Assembly (NCBI GenBank): GCA_037349315.1
Contig: JBAIAC010000023.1
Location: 31,472,501-31,536,500, forward strand
Origin: Chelydra serpentina
Lineage: Eukaryota; Chordata; Testudines; Chelydridae
DNA length: 64,000 bases
Reading direction: 5' to 3'
Made by a program: the position numbers and the translations under genes. This document shows, piece by piece, positions 1 through 11,128 of the stretch; position 1 is the stretch's first letter, and every line of letters starts with the position of its first letter. The notes beneath the pieces were generated by a model, which saw nothing but the letters and a program-made list of their open reading frames with translations, searched no databases and was not told the origin of the DNA.

Positions 1-1011
1 CATGGGAAGGTGACAACATTTTGTTGATTTTCTTTGAAGTTATAGAACACTTTCACCCATAAAATATCTGAAATAGTATTGTGACAGGGTGCACTATCTA
101 GTCCCAGTGGACAGCGCATTAAGTCCAATTCAGCTTCCCTTTGCTTTTCATGATTGCCCCGGGGAAGAACTCTGAACAGCTGCTTAAGAGACAGTGATGG
201 AAGAGAATGCCTTTTGGAAGGTTGGGATCCATAGCCAGGGTCATAAGATTGGGTTGAAATTAGAAATGAGGAAGACTTGTCTGATCAATTAGTCCATCTC
301 CCCTATTTCCCTCCCTCCCCTGACCAATGGAGGATTGTTCTCTCCTGTAGATTCTCCAATACTTTGACCTGTCCTTTAAAATAACCCAAGTGATGAAGCT
401 TCCATCACTTTCCTTGGGACACTATTCTGCAGTGTTACAGATCTCACTGACAAGAAGGTTTTCCTGCCCATCAGTTACAAATGTCCTGTTCTTAATTTCA
501 TCCACTGACTTCAAATTTGTTCTCATTTCTATTTGTTTCATCTATTTTTCTCCTAACCCATGGTCCTTTTCCTCTTCTTAACCCGTATATATCTTTCATT
601 CTCCTCTTATTAAACCTATTTCTCTCTTCTCTTAATCATTTGTCTTATGTACTACAAAGAGCCTGCATTATGCATGTTGAAGCGCACCACCTACTGGGAA
701 GGAAGGAGTTTGTTGTCTAGATTCAACAGGGTGCTTGCTTCCCTTCCCCTACAGATTGTGCTGAGCACTACCAAACCAATTCAGCAGAAGATGGGCATAG
801 CTGAAACTGAGAGGCCATTTCTGAAGTTTTGCTAACCATCCTTAGATCTGCCCCTATGAAATGGCTGGAGGCCACACAACCTGAAGGCTCTGAGGCCATG
901 TCCCCATCAGCCCTATAGATAATCTGGACCTACATTCAAATTTAAGGTTAAGATGAGCAATTAAATTGACATTATTTGAAGTAATTACTGTACTTGCTTA
1001 TGTCTTTAAAG
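1..1011 (+). other. SAMD7 last intron (partial), no gene seen
   Basis: This stretch precedes the SAMD7 terminal exon and ends in an AG acceptor (TCTTTAAAG) at 1003-1011. I see no coding exon and no clearly assignable repeat in it. The short open frames at 390-835 have no recognisable composition or motif. Confidence 0.5.
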
Positions 1012-1284
1012 GTGTCTCGGCGGCTGGGCAATGTGTTCTACATGATGAATCTTCCTCTGTCCATGCCCCTTCCTTCTGCTACAGGCAAACCATCAGATCA
1101 GCCCTCTGATATGGCCTCCCCTATGCACTGCAATAGCAGTGGTGATATACTGGGCAGTCCCTGCTCCCAGGACCCAGAAACTTCAAAAACTGTGGAGCAG
1201 ACTGTTTCGGAAAACAGGGACAATCCATGTGACACAGCTGGAGCCCAGGCTGACTTTCAGATGATCAATTTTCAGAAGAGCTGA
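1012..1284 (+). CDS. SAMD7: SAMD7 terminal coding exon (C-terminal tail of SAM domain protein)
   Basis: The open frame after the acceptor at 1010-1011 begins VSRRLGNVFYMMNLPLSMPL and runs about 90 codons to a TGA at 1282-1284. The opening block resembles what I remember of the paralogue SAMD11 just after its SAM domain (a rare RRLG-VFY segment followed by a Pro/Leu stretch). The rest is Ser/Pro/Asp-rich tail. SAMD7 is a photoreceptor nuclear protein that works with Polycomb PRC1 components in gene silencing. The SAM domain itself would lie in exons upstream of the window. Context supports the call: SAMD7 lies immediately 5' of SEC62, same strand, in human 3q26.2. An ATG at 994 belongs to the intron and is not a start. 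Alternative: another gene of the SAMD7/SAMD11 family. Confidence 0.72.
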   Translation: MSRRLGNVFYMMNLPLSMPLPSATGKPSDQPSDMASPMHCNSSGDILGSPCSQDPETSKTVEQTVSENRDNPCDTAGAQADFQMINFQKS

Positions 1285-1318
1285 GCTGGGTCCAACATGT
1301 ACAATGTTTTCAGTAATA

Positions 1319-2603
1319 CAGTAGAACCCCTATGTTACAAATGGTTTCAAGGGACATCTGAAACCTTCATAAAACCAGAGATGGTGAAATAACCTCCAAA
1401 CGCAGCAGGACTCAGTAAGGTATTTTTAAAAGCTTTTTTTTAAAAGTGCAAATACACATCAGTGCAATTAATTTCAAGTGCAATTCATACAAGTGAATAT
1501 TAATGCAATTAAAACCTAAATTTAAATCAAAACTCCAAAATTATCATTCAGAACTGTTAGGGATTCAAAGAATACTGTCTTAGGGCTTGATCCCGCAGGC
1601 TGCTGAGTGCTGAAGAACTAGGTGTGAGAGGGAAAGGGATAGCACTGAACAATTGGCTTTTGCTCAGCATTAGTGACTTCTGCTGAGAGGTCAATTCTGC
1701 TTCCACAGAAGTCAATGGCAAAATTCATAGGGAATGTAATGGGAGTATATGGGAACAATTTCAGACTATAGAGAAATTTGCCTAGTGCTCTGCAATTTGA
1801 GTAAATCTCAATGCCCTCCCTGAACTGAGCACTTGTGTGTAGTGGAGAAGTGGACACGGTGTGGGCAGGGCAAACTGGTTAAAAATCCTGTACATTAAAA
1901 CGATGCATGCAACTGCCATATTCATTTTTCTGGGATATTGCTGCCCTTGAGTGCTGCTTTTTCCTGATTGCACATCTGAGCTGAGTTTAGGAGAAAGTGA
2001 TAGCAGAGGCTGTCATGAAGACGAGCCAAGAAAGAAATGTTTCCCAGTTCTTGCAGCTGGCTGGCTCGATGCCTCACAGTCACACCCAATGATGGGTTCA
2101 GAATTCCTGCTGGTAGCACCCATTCCCCATGTCTTAATTTACCTCATTAGACCACTTATTAAAAAGCACCATGCTCAGCAGCATACCTTTTGAGTATAAC
2201 ACATTTCAAGGGCCATCACTCATTTTAATGCCAAAGTTATCTATGTTCTGCACTAATTTGGTGTCTCCTCACTTTTTCTGTTGAAAATGATTTACAACAG
2301 AACAAACAAGGATCATGAAGCTGAGGTTTTAGAAAGGGATAAATCTCACAGCAATTTGTGATGTTTCCCGCGTTAATTATTTTGTGTGTTCCTCACGGTA
2401 GGTTTTTGTCACGCACTTTGTCCCACATTCAGGGCTTAGCAGGCTGAGAGGTACAGTCAGTAGCCTTAATGGTGGCTCTGCAATGCTGTCTCCCAGCCTC
2501 ATCCACATCCCTGCAGGACTGAGCCCTTACGCCAGGAAACACACTTTTTTTGGATAAAATGGAGTTTTGTAAATTGAGGGTTTGTTAAATTGGGGTTCTA
2601 CTG
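1319..2603. mobile_element. Tigger/pogo-like DNA transposon, non-autonomous
   Basis: The ends are inverted copies: CAGTAGAACCCC at 1319 and GGGGTTCTACTG ending at 2603. Both are flanked by TA (1317-1318 and 2604-2605), the duplication expected for Tc1/mariner-pogo elements. This TIR is the Tigger type. The 1285-bp interior has no transposase frame. The element starts 35 bp after the SAMD7 stop codon, so it probably forms most of that gene's 3' UTR or truncates it. Confidence 0.75.
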
Positions 2604-3279
2604 TATGTCATTAACAGAGAGTTTCTTTCCCCTACTCTAGTTGATATGGCCTTGAGTAATTAAACAAAAGGAAAACTGATGCTTAGGATAATAAGTGTCT
2701 AAGTATGTTTTTAATTTACCATGATTGTGGGGGAAAAGTAATGTAACATTTTAAATTACGGGCACCTGTTCTTTTGTTTTATCTTTAAGTAAATTACATT
2801 ACTTACATCTTATAGATCACACCTTTATGCATTAGATAATGTGACAAGATGCTAACAGCAGCAACTACATGAAGATGTTTATCTTACTGTATTGTACTGT
2901 TCATACTGTATGGCCTTTAGGAGTATTCTCTTTCTGAAACAGCGAAGTTTTGGGCTAAAAATTGTAGGGGCCCAATTCTGCTTTCAATGGGAGTTCTGTC
3001 ATTGACTTCTATTGGAGCAGGATTGGACTCTAATACTGATATATTTGTGTATTTCTCTACATACTATAACTAGGGTTTCCGGTTTTAGGGCTAAATCAAT
3101 AAAATCCAATAAACCCTACCGATGCATATGTCTGATATATATAGTAAAATACTCCAAATTTGCCATTTTTGCAGTATTTAAAACTATTTATAGTGCCGAA
3201 GAACCCTAAAGTCCTCTCATACTCACGAGGGCCCCAATCCTAATCCTGTTGAAGTAAATGGGAGTCTATTGACTTAGGG

Positions 3280-3612
3280 CAGTGTTTCCCAAACTTGGGA
3301 TGCCGCTTGTTCAGGGAAAGCCCCTGGCGCGCCCAGCCAGTTTGTTTACTTGCTGTGTCCGCAGGTTCGGCCGATCGTAGCTCCTACTGGCTATGGTTTG
3401 CTGTGCCCGGCCAATGGGGGCTGCGAGAAGCTGCGGCTAATACGTCCCTCGGCCCACACCGCTTCCTGCAGCCCCCGTTGGACGGGCACAGCGAATCGCG
3501 GCCAGTGGGAGCTGCGATCAGCCGAATCTGCAGATGCGGCAGGTAAACAAACTGGCCGGGCGCACCAGGGGCTTTCCCTGAACAAGCAGCATCCCAAGTT
3601 TGAGAAACACTG
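3280..3612. mobile_element. Palindromic hAT-type MITE
   Basis: Long inverted ends CAGTGTTTCCCAAACTTG (3280) and its near complement ending CACTG at 3612 are flanked by 8-bp duplications, acttaggg (3272-3279) and actttggg (3613-3620). The length is 333 bp and the centre is GC-rich. Both halves are complementary over much of their length. It has no coding capacity; the open frames on both strands are by-products of the palindrome. Confidence 0.75.
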
Positions 3613-4069
3613 ACTTTGGGTTTTAGATCAGGTCTTTGGAGATCATCCCTGGGAGTAAAGAACTACAAAGGGGAACAATATTTGATATAATTCAAAGAAA
3701 ACAATTTTTTAAACTGAGATAAAAAAACCTCATTGTTTATTCCTAAAATATAAGTCAAAAATTCCCTAAAAATAAACACCTATAATCAGAAAAAAAACGA
3801 AGTAAAAACCCAAAGCCGGAAAACCTAAGTATAACTCCATAAGGTTCTCTACAAAAAAACAAAACAAAAAAACCCTAAGTAAGTGTTATTAAACTAAGAA
3901 TGGCAATTAGTTTGCTGTTCAATTTTTCTCAGATAACTTTAGCAAGTATTGACCTCTACCCTTTTCATTAACTTTTCTGTATTTTTCACAGTTAAAAACT
4001 TTCTAAAAAAGGATTTTGGTTTTTTTTGTAAAATAATCAAAATTTACTTTTAAAACTTTTGGATAAAAG

Positions 4070-4436
4070 GCCACTGTCAACTTAAAAATCCCACTCTTCC
4101 TGAAACATCTTTACCCACTACTCTAGTCAGTAATGCCTATGATTACTAAAAGTGAAAGAGATTAGAGTAAAAAATTATTCTTCGTTCTTTCATTTGTGCT
4201 CTTGACAGCTCTTTATTCGTAGTAAGTTTCACTGTAGTCACTTTCCCTTTTATTTGTGTAGGTTTTCAACACTGCAACAAGGGAGACAATTTTTTTTTTA
4301 AAAAACAAAATGCAATTGTAAAACCACAAACATTGTCAGGGAGACTCAGGGACAGGTGTAGTACCTGAAGCTATTTTTAAATTATTTTTTTATAAAATTG
4401 ACTATATTTCCAGTTGGCAGTGTCCCTTTATCTTAT
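4070..4436. repeat. Unclassified TIR-ended repeat, copy 1
   Basis: The left end reads AAAGGCCACTGTCAACTT and the right end reads CAGTTGGCAGTGTCCCTTT, which are imperfect inverted copies. A second copy lies at 9603-11320, split by a CR1. The interior is AT-rich and has no open frame of note. Superfamily not recognised. Confidence 0.5.
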
Positions 4437-5639
4437 TAAAAACAATTAATGCAATGGTCTTCCAATTGCTCCCTTCGCTTTCATTGTATGGAACATTCCG
4501 TTTCTGACTTAATTTTAAGTTGAAAGACTTTCAAACTTGTACCTTCATGAAAGCCTTACAGTTTTTCTTTTCATATAAAAAGAGTTTACACAGTCCCCAT
4601 GAGATTCTCCTCCACGTGGGAGGGTAGAGCTCTGCTATTCTCTCAGGTCAATTGGTCACAAGATGTCACTGCAAAGCTAAAAGAGGCTAAGGTGACATCT
4701 CTTTGCAGTTGAGCTCAGCACCTTTGCAATACCTATTAAGGATAAGGATAGGAAGGAAGCCAGATTTATTTTTAAAGAAATCAGAGGGGAAGTTAACACG
4801 ATATATCCCATACCCTAGAATAAGAAGATTTCAGATCTGGAGCTGAATTTTGGGGTTTAGGCCTATCTTTCTAAATGGGCTCAAATCTGAACAACTCCAA
4901 AAGGTGGGGAAAATTGGGATCCGAGCTTTGCAGTTTGGACTGTGAAAGAAACATGATCATTTTGCACATATGGGATTATTCTGCCCATAGCTGAAAAAAA
5001 GAGTTATCAGTTTTTGATGCCTGAGAAATTTCACTTAGGGCTGCCAAAATATAATGAACACAGGTTTGCAGGGTGGAAATCCGTGGTGGGAAGACGTGGG
5101 AAGGAAGAGGATTCATATAAACAGACACATCCATTCTCTTTATATACAAGGAGAAACTTCTAGTGGTGAATGTTCTCTTCCAAGATTTCCCTACCAGCTC
5201 CCGAAATAAGAATGAAAAGCAAAAAAAATTCTTCACAGCACTACTAGACAGGGCCACATATTCAGCCCTTCCTGTGCTTTTCAGATTATTCTTATATATA
5301 AACATTAGAGGCCTTATTGATTCTCAATACCTGCACATTCTTTCTATATTTTTAACAAATAATACTTGCTGCACCAGAGGTGTAACTTGCAGTCTCAAAT
5401 ATGTACCCATATTGGCTGAGCTTTGTTACTTACTGGTGTTCCAGTGTCCATGCCACCTCTGTGTTCTTTTGTTCTGATGTGCCACTGAAATCACAATGGA
5501 ACACAGATGATGCACCTGAATACATGTGGTAGCACTGGAAATGATTTACTTAATATATCTGCCACATTCGGCAGCAGCGAAGCAGTTAATGAAGGGGAGT
5601 ATGCATGTCTTATATGTGTCCAAATTATTTTGCCTGTGT

Positions 5640-5760
5640 CTGCACTAGATGTGTAAGCTAGTAGGGACAGGGACTGTAACTTCTTGTTTGTACAGAACCA
5701 AGCCCAATCACAAGGCTTAATAAATAAAATTGAATACTGGATGTGTTGAAAATCAATCTG
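5640..5760 (+). repeat. Decayed SINE/MIR-like 3' end
   Basis: The phrase 'gtaagctagtagggacagggactgtaact...tgtacagaaccaagc' resembles a common reptile repeat tail (gtaagctcnnnggggcagggac). It is assigned by eye only. Confidence 0.3.
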
Positions 5761-7615
5761 TGCTAGGAATAACTGAATTAGAAATACTCCTGACAAGAAG
5801 AAAAAATAGAAGTTGGAAGGTCCATCAATATCAGTCTTCTCTCACCCCATATTGCAGAATTTGATGATGTGGACTATGCCCATATAGTCTTAATATATTA
5901 TTACATTCTTAATAGTCCAGAGTAAAGTGAAAACATCTCTAAAGGAAACTCAGTATGATCAGTGAAAGGAAATTCCCACCTGACCCCAAATCAGATAATT
6001 TTTGTAATTCAGTGCATCAAAGAAAGAATTGCCAGTTAAGAATCACGTGCCACTGATGTTTCAGGCCACTCAGTGACCAAATAATTGCCCATTTAAAAAA
6101 ATAAATAAATCCTAGAATTGTGGAATAGTCTTCACAGGACAAGAATCCAAAATGTTAATTATTTTGAGTGTGCAGGAGACTGTCCACATATTCTCTTACT
6201 GTTGCTTAGTTCAAACAGATCCTCACCTAAACTTTTTAGGTCTCCTTTAAGTACTGTATTATGATCCCCATAAGCTTCTCTACAAACTCTGTAGGCTTCT
6301 GCTCACCATCCTGTTGTCACAGCTATGACCTTACATAACTTTTGAGCTGCTCTCCTTAGAATCTTCTCCAGAATTTGAGTATTCTCACAAACGTTTTACA
6401 GAAGGATACTGAAAACTGGACACATCACTTCACATGTACTTCCCTCAGATGCTGTACAATGGTATAATGGCTTCTCTTGTTTTGTCTGTAATACTTCTGA
6501 TACAGCTCAACAACTGACTAGTCTTCTTTGCTGCAACTGAATAACACCTTCCCATACAGCTGACTTGAATCCCTATCAGCATAGGCAGCTGGTGGCTAGG
6601 GCTAGAGGAGGTCAGTCCCCACAAATTGCTCTCTGCCAGGCACACAGGATTTTGCTGCTCCCCATCTCTGCCTCGGACCTGTTTCCCCCTGGACACAGGA
6701 TCAGTCAACGACTCACCCCTGTGGTGCCTCCTGTCGGTCATCCTGGGAATTAGCTCTTTTGACCCAGAGTGCCCTCTGCAGGCGGGTGCCTCGCTTGCCG
6801 CTGGGCCCCTGTGTTCCTCCCGGACCCTTGTGCCCTTCTGTCTGGGGTGCTGCCCCCCTGGCAATACCCCCCTTAGTCTCGGTGTCCCCTCCCAGGGGAC
6901 CCCCACCCACTATCCCCACCTTGCCTCAGCCTATAGGCTACTGCCAGTCATCACCAGTCATTGCTGCCCCCTGCAGCCCCAGTACCCCTTTTGGCCTTAG
7001 TCTAGGCCTGCAGCCTGGGGGGTTTCCAGGCCAGAGCTCCCCAGCTCTTCTGACCTTCCCCCAGCCCAGCTCCACCTCACGTGCCTCCTCAAGCTTCCCA
7101 GCAGCCAGGCCCGTCTCCCTCCACAGCTAGAGGAGACTGTCTGAGCTCCTGGCTAGCAGCCATTTTATAAGGGCCTGCTGCAGCCTGACTGGGGCATGCG
7201 TGGCCAGGGCCGTCCTTAGGATTTATGGTGCCCTAGGCGGGATTATTAAACTGGTGCCCCTATGCCTGACTTGCTCTTAGCAATACAAACATAAGCTTAC
7301 AGTATTGGAAAACTTCTTCTTCTACTTCTAAAAAAGCATCTTCTACTTCTCAAAATGTGATAAACGATTCCTTAACTGTAATCTGTGCTGACTCACTAAT
7401 GTCGACAAATCTCACTACTAACGACATCTGTTCTTGATGATTTATGTCTGGAGTGCAATCTAGAATTACAGCAAAATATTTTGCCAAAGTAACCAATGAA
7501 ACAATTTTGTCTCTCACTTAATCACTCATTAGAATGATCAATTCATTTTGAATTCTTGGTCCCAAATAGTGGTCATGTATTTCATTTTCAGTTACTCTTC
7601 GGAGATGTTCATTCA

Positions 7616-8340
7616 TCACTGTGTCAAATTTTCCCAACAGTTGTACAAGGCCCAAAATATTGCCATTTTTGGGCTGGAATAATTTCTCAACGCTTCCTGT
7701 AAAAGCAAGATTGTTTGCTGATATTCAACCATAGATAATAGACGTTCAAGAACATGACGCCAATGCTGCTTCTCTGACTGCAGCATTCTTTGATTCTGGG
7801 CATCAAGAGTTATCTGATTTTTTAACCTTAAACTCAGCTCACACAATTTGTGCATACTTTCAATGTGGTGTTGTGCCTTTTCATGTTGCGGTAATATGTG
7901 ACTAAGATTTTTCCAATCATTAATACCCATGGTTGCTATCTTAAAATTGCAACTATTGAAAATCTTGCATGGGAAACAAAATACAGCATCCTTGCATTTA
8001 GAGTACACAAGCCACCGTCTGTTGACAATTTCACTGTTAGAAAGTCTTTTGTAGTAATTGTTTTCTGCGAATTTCCTACCTCTAATGTCTTTAGGATATT
8101 CAAGACCTTTTATTCCCCAGGGCCTCTCTCAAATATAAGGGCATGGAATTCGTTGTCTAAAGATTGCGGCCATGTGCCAATGTCAACTATATCCCATGCT
8201 AGTACAGTTTCAACTGTTATAATTTCTTGTTTTGTGTCTGCATCTGTTTCAAATGATTGCTCTGCGTGGTGTTGCGTTTCTTGAGCTTCGTCTGCATGAA
8301 TATTTTCTTCGGCAGTTACTTGATGATCTTGATCAACTTT
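7616..8340 (-). pseudogene. hAT transposase remnant (TTF zinc finger + DUF4371 start)
   Basis: Reading from 8340 downwards, the frame gives an acidic N-terminal tail and the block WPQSLDNEFHALIFERG, then meets a stop and frameshift near 8115-8125. It resumes in another frame with FAENNYYKRLSNSEIVNRRW and continues through LVYSKCKDAVFCFPCKIF, the Cys-rich TTF-type zinc finger. HILPQHEKAQHHIESM and the first part of DUF4371 follow, to 7616. In a full transposase this region binds the terminal repeats, with the RNase-H-like catalytic domain further on. That catalytic part is missing here, so the copy is dead. Related host proteins (ZMYM1-like) share the fold, but the flanking TIRs and duplication show this is a transposon. 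Confidence 0.7.
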
Positions 8341-8423
8341 GTTGTTTTCATCCTGCCCTGCGCAGCTCCCCCCAGGTGAGACGGATCGCTGCCAGCCCGG
8401 GGGAGAGACGTGCTCCCCAGCTA

Positions 8424-8535
8424 GAGTGATCAGATGTCCTGATTTTATAGGGCCAGTCCCGATATTTGGGGCTTTGTCTTATATAGGCACCAATTACCCC
8501 CCACCTAGGGTGACCAGACAGCAAGGGTGAAAATC
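8424..8535. repeat. Small TIR repeat nested in the hAT element
   Basis: The block 'agagtgatcagatgtcctgattttatagggccagtcccgatatttggggc' followed by 'agggtgaccagacagcaagg' matches a very common turtle interspersed repeat with GGGTGACCAGA ends. The copy looks rearranged or truncated. Confidence 0.4.
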
Positions 8536-9756
8536 AGGCTGCTGGTGTATAACTGCTACCAGTAGCACATTCCTACGTGTAGCCGTTTAATACACTACAC
8601 CCACAGAGTGTGTGGTGCCCCAGACCTCGTGGTGCCCTAGGCGGCTGCCTATTCTGCCTATGGCTAAGGATGGTCCTGGGCGTGGCCCAGCTGCGACTGC
8701 TTCCCCAATAAGCCTGCTATTCCCCTTCACAGCCCTTTCCCGGGCTGCTTTAACCCCTTTAGGGCAGGAGCGGGGTAGCCACCCCGCTACACCATCTCTT
8801 TCAGCTGCACTGGCACAGGAGGTCCCCTGGCCGCGCTGGACTTTGTAACATCTGTAAAACAATGTCTCTCCATGGTCAGGTTCCACCATGGGAAATAATT
8901 GTTTTATATGCCACCTATCCACCACAATAAAAGGCAATTATAGGAAAGGCCATTAGTTCCCGCCTCAATTCAGTCCTCTGTTGTTGCATAGCCAAGTTCA
9001 CCTAAGTCTGCATTCTTCCAGGCAGATTTTCCAAGTACTGCCCAGTACCAGGAATATCCCTACTATACAAGTTTCAGAACTTGTGTAAGATGCCTTTTAA
9101 TGAAAGGTCAGTATGTAGATTGAATTAAGAAACTTTGCTTTTCCACTTATTTAAATTCCTAATGTGACGATGACTCAGTTAACAAGTCTGCTGTTTTAAC
9201 AGCAGAGACATGCTACCACACACGCATGACAGAGAGGTATGGCACAGGACATAGTTTGCTGTTCCAGGGAGTGAGAGCATTTTCTTCCTAAAGTGTTTTG
9301 TGTGTGTATGAATATGTCTCTAACCTGAGTAGCCAAAGTTTTCTTGCAGTATTAGCAGAAGGCTTCTCATAAGACAGATTTAAGCATTACATCACATGCC
9401 ATTTGTCACTATTCTGCATGTCAAGTCAAGTTTCCACGTCAGTGTCCTGTGCATTCCACCACTTCCGTGCCAAGTAAAGTGTTGTTATCCTTGGTCATTC
9501 AGGAGATGGGCAAAAGCTCTTCCACAAGAACGTTAAACCAACAGCCTCAATTTGCACCTGCTGTTTTGTCACTTCAACAGTTAAGCACATTCAATAATTA
9601 TTAAAAGGCTACTGTCAACTTAAAAATCACAATTCTGTCTGAATGAATCTTACCCACTATTTTTAGAAGAAACACCTAATTTTACTCTATCTAAAATAGA
9701 TTAAAACTTTATTTCCCTCTATTTTTAGTTTATTTTGGGTATAGTCCCCTCTACAG

Positions 9757-11128
9757 TCTATGATGAGATAACTGGCTCTGTGGAATTGGGGAAAGCGGTG
9801 GATGTGATATATCTTGACTTTAGCAAAGCATTTGATACGGTCTCCCACAGTATTCTTGCCAGCAAGTTAAAAAAGTATGGACTGGATGAATAGACTCAGG
9901 TGGATAGAAAGCTGGCTAGATTGTCGGGCTCAACGGGTAGTGATCAATGGCTCGATGTCTAATTGGCAGCTGGAATCAAGCAGTGCCCCAGGGGTCGGTA
10001 CTGGGGCCGGTTTTGTTCAACATCTTTATTAATGATCTGGATGATGGGATTAATTGCACCCTCAGCAAGTTCGCAGATGACACTAAGCTGGGGGAGAGGT
10101 AGATACGATGGAGGGTAGGGATAGGATCCAGAGTGACCTAGACAATTTGGAGGATTGGGCCAAAAGAAATCTAATGAGGTTCAACAAGGACAAGTGCAGA
10201 GTCCTGCACTTAGGAAAGAAGAATCCCATGCACCACTACAGACTGGGGACCGACTGGCTAAGCAGCAGTTCTGCAGAAAAGGACCTGGGGATTACAGTGG
10301 ACGCAGGGCCGACTCTGGCTTTTTTGCCGCCCCAGGCAAAAAAAAAAGCCGGAGCGCAACCGAAGCAAAAAAAAAAGGGGGGGGCAAAGCGGAATGTGCC
10401 GCCCTAAGATTGTAAGGGGCGGCATTCAGGCCAATGTGCCGCCCCAAGCATGTGCTTCTTAGGCTGGTGCCTAGAGCCAGCCCTGAGTGGATGAGAAGCT
10501 GGCTATGAGTCAGCAGTGTGCCCTCATTGCCAAGGCCAACGGCTTACTGGGCTGTAGGAACAGTGCCAGCAGATCGAGGGAAGTGATTATTCCCTTCTAT
10601 TCAGCACTGGTGAGGCTACACCTGGAGTATTGCGTCCAGTTTTGGTCCCCCCCACTACAGAAGGGATGTGGACAAATTGGAGAGAGTCCAGTGGAGGGCA
10701 ACGAAAATGATTAGGGGGCTGGGGCACATGACTTATGAGGAGAGGCTGAGGGAACTGGGGTTATTTAGTCTGCAGAAGAGAAGAGTGAGGGGAGATTTGA
10801 TAGCAGCCTTCAACTACCTGAAGCAGGGTTCCAAAGAGGATGGAGCTAGGCTGTTTTCAGTGATGGCAGAGGACAGAACAAGAAGCAATGATCTCAAGCT
10901 GCAGTGGGGGAGGTCTAGGTTGGATATTAGGAAACACTATCTCATTAGGAGGGTGATGAAGCAGTGGAATGGGTTACCTCCATCCTTAGAGGTTTTTAAG
11001 GCCTGACTTGACAAAGCCCTGGCTGGGATGATGTAGTTGGTGTTGGTCCTGCTTTGAGCAGGGGATTGGACTAGATGACCTCCTGAGGTCTCTTCCAACC
11101 CTAATATTCTACGATTCTATGAAACACT
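9757..11128 (+). mobile_element. CR1 LINE, 5'-truncated, with reverse transcriptase remnants
   Basis: CR1 reverse transcriptase motifs can be read in broken frames: DVIYLDFSKAFDTV near 9808, the 'ggatcggtactgg' region, and the FADDTKLG motif near 10071. The C-terminal part follows at 10487-11006. The element ends in the CR1 3' signature 'ggactagatgacctcctgaggtctcttccaaccc...attctacgattctatga'. Stops and a hAT insertion make it inactive. Confidence 0.85.
10304..10485. mobile_element. hAT MITE inserted in CR1
   Basis: The ends CAGGGCCGACTCTGGC and GCCTAGAGCCAGCCCTG (complementary) are flanked by the 8-bp duplication agtggacg (10296-10303) / agtggatg (10486-10493). Removing the 182-bp insert restores the CR1 reading 'cagtggacgagaagctggctatgag'. 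It contains two A-rich runs. Confidence 0.85.

Larger units (their letters stand above)
7205..8678 (-). mobile_element. hAT transposon with degenerate transposase
   Basis: The ends CAGGGCCGTCCTTAGG (7205) and its complement ending GGTCCTG (8678) are flanked by 8-bp duplications, tgcgtggc (7197-7204) and ggcgtggc (8679-8686). The 1474-bp element encodes remnants of a TTF-zinc-finger/DUF4371 type hAT transposase on the minus strand. It has itself received a small TIR insertion at about 8424-8535. Confidence 0.75.
6540..8860. repeat. GC-rich interspersed repeat or LTR, split by a hAT element
   Basis: Sequence at about 6560-7204 is GC-rich and ends in a 'cattttataagggcctgctgc' block. It resumes after the hAT insertion at 8679 and runs to 'gtagccaccccgctaca' near 8792. 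On the minus strand this reads TGTAGCGGGGTGGC, compatible with an LTR start. I cannot find a matching second end, so the class is uncertain. The long open frames here on both strands reflect high GC content. Confidence 0.35.

Noticed and set aside
994..1011. ATG at 994 as the start of a separate small gene
   Set aside because: The frame passes through a splice acceptor at 1010-1011, and what follows reads as an internal SAMD7 segment, so the ATG is intronic.
6445..7130. Frames of 120-150 codons on both strands
   Set aside because: GC-rich repeat sequence. Overlapping frames on both strands and no recognisable domain.
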